This document shows positions 25,008 through 34,060 of a stretch of DNA of 64,000 bases, one piece after another (position 1 is the first letter of the stretch; each line of letters starts with the position of its first letter). Where the stretch lies: positions 761,224-825,223 of the forward strand of contig NW_024104998.1 in assembly GCF_003945595.2 (NCBI RefSeq), written 5' to 3'. Below the pieces are notes generated by a model that did not search any database, was not told the DNA's origin, and saw nothing but the letters and a program-made list of their open reading frames with translations. The stretch is from Pipra filicauda. Its lineage: Eukaryota; Chordata; Aves; Passeriformes; Pipridae. The translations under genes and the position numbers were made by a program.

Positions 25008-25627
25008 ACAGGCTGGAGAGCAGCCAGGTAGAAAAGGACCTGGGAATTTGTATTGACAGGAAGTTGAACATGAGCCAGCAGTGTGCCCAGGTAGCCAAGA
25101 AGGCCAATGGCATCCTGGCCTGGATCAGGAACAGTGTGGCCAGCAGGAGCAGGGAGGTGATTCTTGCCCTGTACTCAGTGCTGGTGAGGCCACACCTGGA
25201 GTACTGTGTCCAGTTCTGGGCCCCTCAGTTCAGGAAGGATATTGAGGTGCTGGAGCAGGTCCAGAGGAGAGTAACTAGGCTGGTGAAGGGACTGGAGCAT
25301 GAGTCCTATGAGGAGAGGCTGAGGGAGCTGGGGTTGTTTAGTCTGGAGAAGAGGAGGCTCAGGGGAGACCTCATCACTCTCTACAACTCCCTGAAAGGAG
25401 GTTGTAACCAGGTGGGGGTTGGTCTCTTCTCCCAGGCAACTATCAGCAAGACAAGAGGGCATGGTCTTAAGTTGTGCCAGGGGAGGTTTAGGTTAGATAT
25501 TGGAAAGAAATTTTTTATAGAGAGGGTAATCAGGCATTGGAATGGGCTGCCCAGGGAAGTGGTGGATTCTCTGTCCCTGGAGGTTTTTAAGAAGAGACTG
25601 GATGTGGCACTTAGTGCCATGGTCTAG
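25008..25627 (+). pseudogene. CR1 ORF2 C-terminal fragment, still open
   Basis: This fragment is uninterrupted in frame to TAG at 25625-25627. It encodes the part of the CR1 polymerase protein downstream of the reverse-transcriptase core, with family-typical blocks [70 protein letters not shown] and [20 protein letters not shown]. The open frame extends upstream to 24893 through unrelated host sequence, so the apparent 244-residue protein is not a natural product. There is no endonuclease or RT catalytic core, so it is a dead fragment. The absence of stops shows the copy is young. Confidence 0.9.
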
Positions 25628-25722
25628 TAACCGCAGTGGTAGTGGATCAAGGGTTGGACTTGATGATCTCAGAGGTCTTTTCCAACCTGGCTCATTCTGG
25701 GATTCTATGATTCTATGATTCC
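25008..25722 (+). mobile_element. Young 5'-truncated CR1 LINE, 3' end complete
   Basis: The start lies within the ORF2 C-terminal region (near GGCTGGAGAGCAGCC), and the copy runs through the ORF2 stop to a full CR1 3' end: GGACTTGATGATCTCAGAGG, then repeated ATTCTATG octamers, typical of CR1 instead of a poly(A) tail. It is very similar base for base to 60070-60802, so both belong to one recently active subfamily. The 5' edge is approximate. CR1 copies normally lack clear target-site duplications and none was found. Confidence 0.95.
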
Positions 25723-28700
25723 ATTTTGTTCCACTTGAATATTATATATGTTTGTGAATTTTTTCCACTAATTTTTCTCAGCTGCTTGGTTATGGACCAT
25801 AGCAGTAGATATAGCAGAATTTAGCCTCTTTCCTAAGAGCAGATAGTAGAAAAACTATCAAACATACACCTCCACGTCACCAACTCCCCCTCACACACAC
25901 ACATATATCTGCAGCCTGCCAGCTATTAGTGCTAATATTTACCACTATGACTACCAGCCCCAGGAGATATGTGAAGTCAAATGTAAGCAGAGGCTGGTGA
26001 TATGTCCATTTAAAAGTGCAAACAAGCTAGAAGAAAGTCTGCACTTCAAAGGAGTTTGCCATGGTGAAGTCACCAGCAGGACTCCTAACAAAGCAAGTTT
26101 TATAAATGAGGGCCCAGTAAGCTAATACACTTTTTAAATACAAGTCTTTTGTGCCAAATGATAAAGTACAATCATTATCAATCTGGTGAAATGAATGAAC
26201 TTTCAACAAGAACTGACGGTGCACACTGTGTATGCACTTTGTCAGTCCTGCACATGGCACAAAAGGGAGTTATCTGAAACAAATCCCTTCTGTAAGGGAG
26301 GAATAAGAATCAGTAAATGTATATAAAGCAGTTATCTCACAGGGTGATAACATTTATGATGTGTCAATTGTATTATGTGTAATATACAGGACAAATGAGC
26401 TTCATACGTGTAAGCGATTATTGTCTACACATGCACCAGCAGTCAGGGTAGTTTAAGAAAGCTTCATGCTGAGACTGCTTTCATCTTCTACCTGTACATG
26501 AGATGGCTTTTACTGTTATTCTGATTAAATGTCTACTTTCTTTTTCCCTCTGGGTGCAAGGTTTCGATCATTGCATGAATCACTTGCTTCTAACAAGCTT
26601 TGGTGTTTTTTGATAAGAAGAAAATTGTCTCAGTTCACAGAAGAATGTCAAACCCGAGCTAGCTTTGGTGTCATAGGTTTGTTTGTAGACAACAAAAGAC
26701 AAAGAAGACAGAATTAAAACCCTTACAGAATCACATCAAGCATTTTGATATAGGAAAATCAGCATAACAACAGCCCCATTTGGTATATTTAACAAAAAAG
26801 TTTCTAGAAATTCACCTACCACTGTAAGAGCTTTTGGGGAGATGCAAGAATTCTGCTATCGATAAACAATGCATGCCTATGGGTCACCAACTTAAAAACA
26901 ACAACAACAAAAACAAACAACAACAAAAACAAACAACAACAAAAACAAACAAACAAACAAACAAACAAACAAAAAAACAACAAAAAACACCAAACACCAA
27001 CACCAACAACCAAAAAAAAACAAAAAACCCCAAAAAAACCAAAACAAACAAACAAAAAAAACCCACAAAAAAAACCCTAAACAAAACCCAGAAGACAAAA
27101 TGTCAACAGTTATAACTCATATTGTCACATTTTCTTAGACCCTCCACTCAAAAGCAAATTATTAGTATACCTTATTCCTACTCTACTATGTTATAAATCA
27201 GAGGTAGATGCAAGTTATCTTAGATTGTGTACTGAAGTTTATTTACTGAACTTTCCCATATTTCATTTCTTTACAAAGACAACAAAAATCTCATAGCCTA
27301 CTCTATCTGTGGATTGAATTCTACAAATGTGTAGAAATCTCTGTGACTTCCTTTAATCAGATAAAATCAGTTACTAATGTAAATATGACTACGTAAGTGA
27401 GAATCAGCATATGATGCAACAGATAATTTTTCTGTTTATTTGGGACTGTAAACGATTGTGTAACTAACACAGTTAAAACACCATTTCCTGATAAAAGAAG
27501 GATGTTGATATTATACATATCTTTAAAAATTACATGGTTTCTGTTCTATTCAGGAACTCTAGATGAAGAGAAATTGTAGAATCACAGAGATGAAATCCAG
27601 GGAGATAAATGATTTGATATATATGGTAACTAGGTGACATTGTGATAAGAACCTTAGAAATATGATAGATAGACTTTGCAATACACAGTTTTGCTGATAA
27701 TCTCTCTGCATACATACTCATTCTTTCCTCTTCAGAACAACGTTCAGCTGCTGATCTCTTTATACTTGTACTTGTTCTTTGCCCTTTTGGTCTCATTCAC
27801 AGCCACATGAATCACTCCCCTTTCAGTTCACATAGCATTCTCTGATCATTGCTGCTGGTTCAGCTAGCACACAAATCACGGGCAATAAATATGTAAATTG
27901 TTCATTTTCACATAAACACAAAGCCTTCAATAGAATTTTCATGAACAAAGAGAGTTGCTGGAAGTTGGGGGCCTTCTAAGAAATGAAGCATCGCTGGGAG
28001 AAGATTATCCTTGTTATTGATAAAATCTATATAAATCAATAAATACTCTGCAAATGCTAGTATCCAAAAAATATTGGAGGATTAATGAAAAAATATAATC
28101 TTGTTTTGTCTTGGAAAAGACACGATATTTTGTACAGGGTTGATTTAATATAGTTATTTGGCTACTGGAGCAAAGAGGTCAGTAAGCCCCGATAGGAAAA
28201 AAAGGCATTCATATTTTAATATTCATACAGTAAACTTTTGTTGAAAGTAATAAGTACAGTTGTAGGCATTAAAATCTTAGCCTCAGAGAACAAAGATAGG
28301 AACTTAAAGAAAATTGCTAATTTGGGAGGTACTGCACTAAAACAGCCTAAATATGAAAATTGTCCATAACAAAATTATACATGAACTCTTTACTTGGTAA
28401 TTCCTCTGTTGTCTTAACACCTTCATTTTTCCTCCTCATCTGTCCTATTTGAAGGCAACCGTTTAACCATTATGAGTAAATTTGTCCTAAATTTACCAAA
28501 ATAATTGACTTTGCTGTTGATACGGAATATGCCAGTGATCATTCAGATATTTACAGAATTAAAGATATATTTGCTTCAAAACACTGAGTGTAAAAAAAAA
28601 AAAACCAACAAAACCCAAAAATACCCAGCTCCACTCCCCCAAAAAAACCTTGTCAAAAAATCACAGATCTGTTCAATCATAGAGTACTAGTATACAGTTC

Positions 28701-29112
28701 ATTTTTTTCAATGTAGAGCTGAACCTTAAAATCTATACAATTTTCTATTGCGTTTTACAGCATGGTCATTTTATAGTTTAGGGTTGCCATATAAATTTTA
28801 ATTGTCGCTTTTACAATCACAATGCCCAATTTCAAGTAGTTTCAGTTTGTATACTTTCTACCCACTTTTCTTTAAAATATCTTCATTCTTAGATCTGTGA
28901 ACATGTATCTTGAAGTATTAAATAATTGCCAGATGCTCAGCACTTCCACAGCCTTCCCTGCTTGCTCTGTCTAATTTTACCTGCCATGACCCTGACCCTC
29001 CCAGCCTGACTCAGTGTTATGTTAAACACTTTTGCTGCTGCTGAGCTGCCTTTCTTGTCTTGCACTCTGCATGCAGCACTGATTGCTACCATGCAGACCT
29101 ATTTTTGCTGTA
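25723..29112. other. No gene seen
   Basis: AT-rich DNA with a CA-type patch near 25885-25905, a long A/C low-complexity tract listed separately, and an A-rich patch at about 28592-28650. Nothing coding was recognised. Confidence 0.55.
26895..27086. repeat. A/C-rich low-complexity tract (AAC/CAAA units)
   Basis: About 190 bases of AACAACAAC, CAAACAAACAAA and AAAACC units with almost no G or T. The several long open frames on both strands here are composition artefacts (poly-N/K/T on plus, poly-F/V/C on minus). Confidence 0.95.
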
Positions 29113-29118
29113 CAACCC

Positions 29119-29162
29119 TGTGGAGAAGCAAGATTCAGGATGTGGAGAAGCAAGATTCAGGA
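29119..29162 (+). repeat. Perfect 22-bp tandem duplication at LTR start
   Basis: The first 22 bases of the LTR (TGTGGAGAAGCAAGATTCAG then GA) are repeated exactly at 29141-29162. Because the duplicate includes the LTR terminus, the outermost TG is preserved next to the target duplication. Confidence 0.95.
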
Positions 29163-29392
29163 TGGGAACAGTTCCAGGCATGGAGAAAAGCATACAGCAA
29201 TTGGCAGGACTTTCATATGGACTTTCACTGTATTCATGCTACACAGTGCACAACTGCACATGCCCAGGCTTCCTCCTCCCCCTTTTGCCTGTGCCCTGTT
29301 CTGATTTGCTCCCCCATTTGTCTGTCTGATAGCCCTCTCGATGTTCTGCCCCCTGCCCCTGGTGGGACGGTTAAGAATCGGGCGCACGCCTG

Positions 29393-29398
29393 AATAAA
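29393..29398 (+). terminator. LTR poly(A) signal AATAAA
   Basis: A canonical AATAAA about 58 bases before the LTR 3' end, followed by a T/C/G-rich stretch as in retroviral R-U5 boundaries. Confidence 0.75.
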
Positions 29399-29462
29399 CA
29401 AGTCTGCTTGCACCCTTCCTCGTGTCCTGTCCCCTCTTCCCTTCGGACCCGCAACACAACCC

Positions 29463-30124
29463 TGTTCATGCTTCAGTGATTTCACCTTTACAGCTTTTAC
29501 TAATAAATTACTGTGCAACTGTAATAATACAGTAGTAAAGCAACTGTTTTCTATCTCAATGCATACAGTTTCTGCCTGTCTCTCCTCTTCTGTGATAGTT
29601 TGACATAATATTTGAAAAATATCAATATTCTTTGACATGTCCATGCCAGCATATTGAGTTCATTGCAGCAATTAGGAATTGTCGCTGCAATTAATAAGTT
29701 AATGTCAGATCTTTGATACTGGTTAGACATATTTTAAAGAAATCCTTTGCACAGGAGAAGTATGTCAAGAAGCTTGCAAAGTGTTTCTTTCTGATTCCTT
29801 TCAGTTAGCACTAAGCTCGTTCTCTGAAGAATGAAAATTTGTATTTAGGACTGGTAAGTATATGGCTGCTGATACCATTAATATCCTTATTTCTGCTGTT
29901 TATTTTTTAATAGGAAATGTTTCTAGAGTCTGGTAGTTTGGAGACTGACTAGTATTATTTGAAAGGATTGACTGTAATTTACATTTTGATTTAAATTTGA
30001 CAGAATGTCTCCTTTTACAGGTCATATTCTAATTTCTTCATCATTTTGCTTCCCTGTGATCTCATTTTCCTCTCTTACCTAAATAAAATCTTTGGGATTC
30101 TGCAAATCTCATTATACACGGAAA
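29463..30124. other. No gene seen
   Basis: AT-rich sequence between an LTR and a CR1 fragment. No element or convincing open frame was seen. Confidence 0.55.
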
Positions 30125-30404
30125 CAAGGCAGCTAGAGACAGGATAAGAAGACACAGTCTTAAGCTGCACCAAGTGAGGTTTAGGTTGGACATCAGGAAG
30201 AATTTCTTCACCGAAAAGGTAACTAAGTATTGAAATGCGCTGCCCAAATAGGTGGCAGAATCACCATCCCTGGAGATGTTTAAGGAAAGACTGGACGAGG
30301 AACTCAGTGCCATGGTCTAGATGACACAATGATACTCAGTTATAGGTTCACACTGGATGATCTCAGATGTCTTTTCCAACATAATTGATTCTGTGATTCT
30401 GTGA
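30125..30404 (+). mobile_element. CR1 LINE 3'-end fragment
   Basis: The copy covers the last part of ORF2 and the 3' end. Words such as 'gaggtttaggttgga', 'aatttcttcac', 'gctgccca', 'ctggagatgtttaagg', 'tgccatggtctag' and 'ggatgatctcagatgtc' are followed by ATTCTGTG octamers. In-frame stops and small changes relative to the 25-kb copy show it is older and from another subfamily (ATTCTGTG instead of ATTCTATG termini). It is strongly 5'-truncated, the usual fate of CR1 insertions. Confidence 0.93.
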
Positions 30405-30894
30405 AAATGTCACACATGATTGTTTTATAAAACAACTAAATTTATTTTCTGTTGTCTTACATTTTTAGTCTATCAACTAGGTTATTAGACTATCTAATAT
30501 CTACCAAATCCTTCTCAGTGTGTGATTGTTCAGCATATATTCTCTCACTGTCTTTTGATTCTAGCTCTTAACCTGTGCCATGACTCTGGAATGGCTCAAT
30601 TCTGTCACTAGCTAGAGGTTAGGTGAAGTCTCAAATCTGACTTAGTGTCCTCACAGGCACAGAGTTCAGGTCCAAACTTGCACAAAAGTAATAAAGTCAA
30701 CATGGGAGCAATAAATTCCAGATTTTGTAATCAGACTGCAGATGTTTTCTCCAAAAAAAACCAAACACAGGCCATGATTTCATTTAATATAAACCTATAG
30801 AAAGTTTTAATGCCTAGTTATTAGCATAACTTTAAATCATCAGGTTAACATAATACAGACATGTAAATAATTCTTTAATTGTTTTCTGAGTTTT
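30405..30894. other. No gene seen
   Basis: About 490 bases of AT-rich DNA between the CR1 fragment and the target duplication of the next LTR. Nothing recognised. Confidence 0.6.
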
Positions 30895-30899
30895 GGGGT

Positions 30900-31540
30900 T
30901 GTCCTAGTCAGAACAGCTGGGACCAGCTCGTCATTGTGTGGGTGTAACCCAAAACTGTGTATTCTATACCCTTCCATGTCATTTCCAAGAAACTGTTATC
31001 AATAGACCATTTACACGATGTGCTCAGAGCAGCCTGACCCCTCAGGCTATAAGTTGGGTGTTAAGAGGCCTGTGAGATAGGAGGATGCTCCTGTCCTCAT
31101 ACCCATTGTGGAACTCCCTGCCTTGAGGGAGGTACTGGGCATTCCTGCCTGAACATGAGGATATGTAATCTTGGGGTCTTGGGACTTCTGGTACCACTCG
31201 TGGGATCCAGAGAACTATGACCACCACTCTCAACTAGATTGAGACCACCATTCTCGACCAGACTGCAACAGCACTCTCCCCAAAAGATTTTCCCTCTCCT
31301 TTTACTTTGGACTCAGGGGGACCATGTGGAGCTCAGCACGGGGAGGGGGGTCCAACGAACACCGGTCTGTTCATGTCCCAGGGTGCTGGGTTATACATCT
31401 GGGTTTTGTGGGTTAAAACCAATTGTTTGTCTGTATAATTGTATTTATTGTATTATATTTATTAAATTGTTATTCTGGCTTATAGTCTCCCTTTTGAGTT
31501 GGGTTCATTTCCCCTGCCGGTTTACCTTTAAACCAGCACA
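30900..31540 (+). mobile_element. Solo LTR, 641 bp, with 5-bp target duplication
   Basis: The element begins TGTCCTAGTCAGAACAGCTG and ends ACCTTTAAACCAGCACA. GGGGT stands at 30895-30899 and 31541-31545, a perfect 5-bp target duplication. The TGTCCT start and GCACA end resemble the common avian LTR termini. A poly(A)-signal variant ATTAAA is at 31461-31466, and a T-rich R/U5 region precedes GGGTTCATTTCCCCTGCCGG. A diverged relative lies in opposite orientation at 62223-62646. A 5-bp duplication suits ERVL-type elements, but other classes also make 5 bp. No internal viral genes are present. The 134-codon frame across 31239-31643 is incidental. Confidence 0.88.
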
Positions 31541-31545
31541 GGGGT

Positions 31546-31925
31546 TTAACTTGAAACAATGTACAAACGTAAAAAATATCATCATGTACAAATTCCAGAT
31601 TTTCTTTACTACTTTCAGTACTAAAGTCTTATATGAAAATTGAGAATTTCTATTGGTTCTTGACAACTGCAGCTCTCAAAAAATACCACAGAACACGAAG
31701 TTCACAGTAAAAGGAATGAAGAGTTGCCAATAATGCATTCTTAGTAAGTCTCTCATAACCATTCTTCCAAACATACGGCAGAAAGCTGAAAATACAGTTC
31801 TGGCTTTCATACTGGCAACAGCAAACATAAGCTGTTGGTGCCTCACTGGTGATGTGGAGAACTGGGGTCTCTGATAAGAATATGGAACAGAGGATATCAG
31901 TTCTGGTATGTGGTAGGAGGCAAAT
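31546..31925. other. No gene seen between two LTRs
   Basis: About 380 bases of ordinary host-like sequence separating two independently inserted LTRs. No viral internal region is seen, which supports each LTR being solo. Confidence 0.6.
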
Positions 31926-31930
31926 AATAC

Positions 31931-32880
31931 TGTCTCAGTTTGAAGAGACTGGAATGTTTGTTAAAGAGGATGAGCTATGAGACAGACCAAACTCCTCTCT
32001 CAGCAATTGTAAATTCAAAAATTAAGGGGCTTTAATCGAGGAAGTGTGGAAGAAAAGAAGAAATAATAACCCTTTATTAAAAGATAGATGTATATTGGCA
32101 AGAACAGTAACAGAACAGAAAAACAGCTAAACAATAGTCCTGTACCCAGAAGTTCCCTTCAAACAAAAGAAAAAGTCTGGATACTTCTCTGTCCTTTAGC
32201 GCAGTTCTAATCACGGTTGGCGGGGGCGCTGTTGGATCGCTGGAGGTGCAGAGCCTGCAGTGCTCTGTGGTGACCTGCAGGGGCGCTGTTGGGTCGCTGA
32301 CGGTCACCACACGGGGAGGGGGTCTGGGGGAGGCTGGTTTCGGGTTGCAGGAGAAGCCGAAAAGAAGATGGGGGACCCTTCCTCCAATGAAGGAAGGGGA
32401 AAGGAGAGCAGTTCATCCCCAACAGGACTCTCTGTTGTTCTCAGTTGATGGCACCCCAAAAGCTCCTCCTTTTCTCCCAGCGAGCACAGAGACTCTCCAA
32501 TGAAAACGCAGCAGGTCCGGGCTGGAGACAAAAGACAGTTCGCAGGCAAGTTGAGGCCAGCAGTCAGGGCTGACCAGGACAGGAAGCCAGAAAACCCAGC
32601 TTCCAGGCCTTCTCTCCAAATGCCCCAACACAAACCCTGTCTCAGAGAGAGAACCCAGCAGTCTGACTCTCTCCCCTCCAAGCAGAGCCAGCCCCCCTCC
32701 CCAAAACTCCTTCCCTCTCCCCCCAGCCTCTGATGGACCATCAGCAAGGAATGCAGCCTGGCTAACTAGTTCTTTTGTAAGGCTAATTAACTCCCTTTCC
32801 CCCTTTCCATTCAAACTCCATCTTTCCTACAGTGGGGGGCAGGGAAAAGAAAAATTCTCCTGAATTTCTAACCTATAACA
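31931..32880 (-). mobile_element. Solo LTR, 950 bp, minus strand, 5-bp target duplication
   Basis: On the minus strand the LTR starts TGTTATAGGTTAGAAATTC (from 32880) and ends CTTCAAACTGAGACA (at 31931). AATAC stands on both sides (31926-31930 and 32881-32885), a perfect 5-bp target duplication. A poly(A) signal AATAAA lies at 32078-32073 on the minus strand, giving a U5 of about 140 bases. The U3 part is GC-rich and carries a 57-bp-period internal duplication. Length and termini differ from the 30.9-kb LTR, so this is a different family. The open frames inside it (147 and 133 codons on minus, 85 on plus) match no retroviral gene I can recognise and are read as noncoding. Confidence 0.88.
32223..32299. 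repeat. 20-bp direct repeat inside LTR
   Basis: GGGGCGCTGTTGGATCGCTG (32223-32242) recurs with one change at 32280-32299. This is the kind of U3 repeat that often duplicates enhancer sites, but no factor site is claimed. Confidence 0.85.
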
Positions 32881-32885
32881 AATAC

Positions 32886-33469
32886 TAAGGAGAGTCTTTG
32901 TTTAGCCTGTTCAACACAACCAGCTCTTGGCTAGTAAGCCATCAAGAGAGCTGGCTCCAGCTATACTTACCTTCTGTTAACTGAGATGCCCTCCAATTTC
33001 ACTTTACTGACAGATAATTTTCTGTTTGATTGGTGACCCTGAACACATTCTTTTAGTTTCACACCTCTTTTTGTTACATCTGGATACATTAGCATTTTAG
33101 CAGCTTGCTGCAACACCTAAGTCCATGTATTATGGTGCTGAGAGAAATGACTGTCCTGTACTGGTGAAGATTAATCCTGAAGAGATTTTGGTTTCCTTCC
33201 CAGCTTGTCTGGAGGCAGTGTATATAGAAAGAAAATAGTCTCTTATAACTCAGGTTTTTAAGAGGTGCTGAGAAACTGTCACTTTCATTGAAAGGCCATC
33301 ATTAATCTTTATTTGCCTTTATGGGAAAAAGACTTCTGAATTTAGGCAGTCATGCTGGCTTGAAGACCTATCTTGACAGTCTCAGTACCTACTGAAAAAG
33401 GAGATCATGTGTAAGACTCATGGAGGATGCAGATCAGAGTCACATTTCTGAATATTTAGGGAAGAAGTG
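32886..33469. other. No gene seen
   Basis: A short interval between the LTR and a degenerate CR1. It could include unrecognised older parts of that CR1. Confidence 0.5.
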
Positions 33470-34060
33470 TTTTGAAAGTAACCATGATTTTAGCAAGCCT
33501 AAGTCATGTCTGGCTGAACTGATTGCTTTCTATGATAAATGGCTAAATTTTGGGACAAGGAGAGACTAGAAGATATAACCTAGGTTTACCTCAACCAGGT
33601 TTTTACACTTTAGTTTGTTTTACACAAGTTAGAGTGGCACTTCCGTGTGAACGGAAGACCGTCAGCTAGACAAAATCCTAACTGGATGACTGCTTTCAGA
33701 GAGTCCTCATAAATGGATTGTATGCTGCCTAAAGCCTGGTACGACATGGTGGTCTATACCATGACGTGTCTTGTTTAACACCTTCCTCAATGGCCAGAGG
33801 GACAAGAAGGAACACGTGCTTCTCAGTCTGGCTGGTGACAACAAACTGGAGAAACTGGTCACTGGAGAGCAGGGTTGCCACCCAGAGGAACTGGGTCATG
33901 CTGGTGGAACAGGCCTTGTGCAGTTCAGCACAGAGAAGCGCCAAGCCCTGTCCCCAGGCTACCCAGGCAGCATTGCAGGCTAGACATAACCTGCCCGGGT
34001 AGAAGCTCTGCAGAAAAGGACCCGGGACCCTGGAGGATAGTGAGCTACACAGGAGCCACC
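33470..34060 (+). mobile_element. Ancient CR1-type LINE fragment, RT region
   Basis: Scattered similarity to CR1 ORF2 occurs in the right order. CATGTCTGGCTGAACTGAT and TTTCTATGATAAATGGCTAA match the block upstream of the catalytic core. ACCTCAACCAGGTTTTTACAC sits where the first aspartate motif should be. TTTAACACCTTCCTCAATGGCC matches the LFN-F-ND block, GGCTGGTGACAACAAACTGG matches the ADDTKL block with an altered ADD, and AGCTCTGCAGAAAAGGACC matches the tail. Several stops and frame changes make it a clear fossil. The edges are approximate, and a related non-LTR family cannot be excluded. Confidence 0.6.

Larger units (their letters stand above)
29119..29456 (+). mobile_element. Solo LTR, 338 bp, with 6-bp target duplication
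   Basis: The element begins TGTGGAGAAG and ends GGACCCGCAACA. CAACCC stands immediately on both sides (29113-29118 and 29457-29462), a perfect 6-bp target-site duplication. A poly(A) signal AATAAA lies at 29393-29398 within GCCTGAATAAACAAG, followed by a U5-like TCGTGTCCTGTCCCC stretch. A 6-bp duplication points to a class II (ERVK/beta- or alpha-type) retrovirus; that assignment is inference from the duplication length. There are no internal viral genes, so the copy is the product of LTR-LTR recombination. The open frames through it (124, 89 and 136 codons) are incidental. Confidence 0.88.

Noticed and set aside
26816..27115. Overlapping 66-93-codon frames on both strands
   Set aside because: They are produced by the A/C-rich low-complexity tract (poly-Asn/Lys/Thr on one strand, poly-Phe/Val/Cys on the other).
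29019..29644. Several frames of 73-136 codons on both strands
   Set aside because: They run through the borders of the 338-bp solo LTR. Coding would require host and LTR sequence to be joined by chance.
31239..31643. 134-codon plus-strand frame
   Set aside because: It crosses the 3' end of the 30.9-kb LTR and its target duplication into host DNA, so it cannot be a conserved gene.
32304..32814. 147- and 133-codon minus-strand frames
   Set aside because: They lie wholly within the U3 of a solo LTR and overlap each other in different frames. No retroviral protein motif was seen.
29119..32880. The three LTRs considered as parts of one provirus
   Set aside because: They differ in sequence, length and orientation, each has its own perfect target duplication, and no gag, pol or env motif lies between them.
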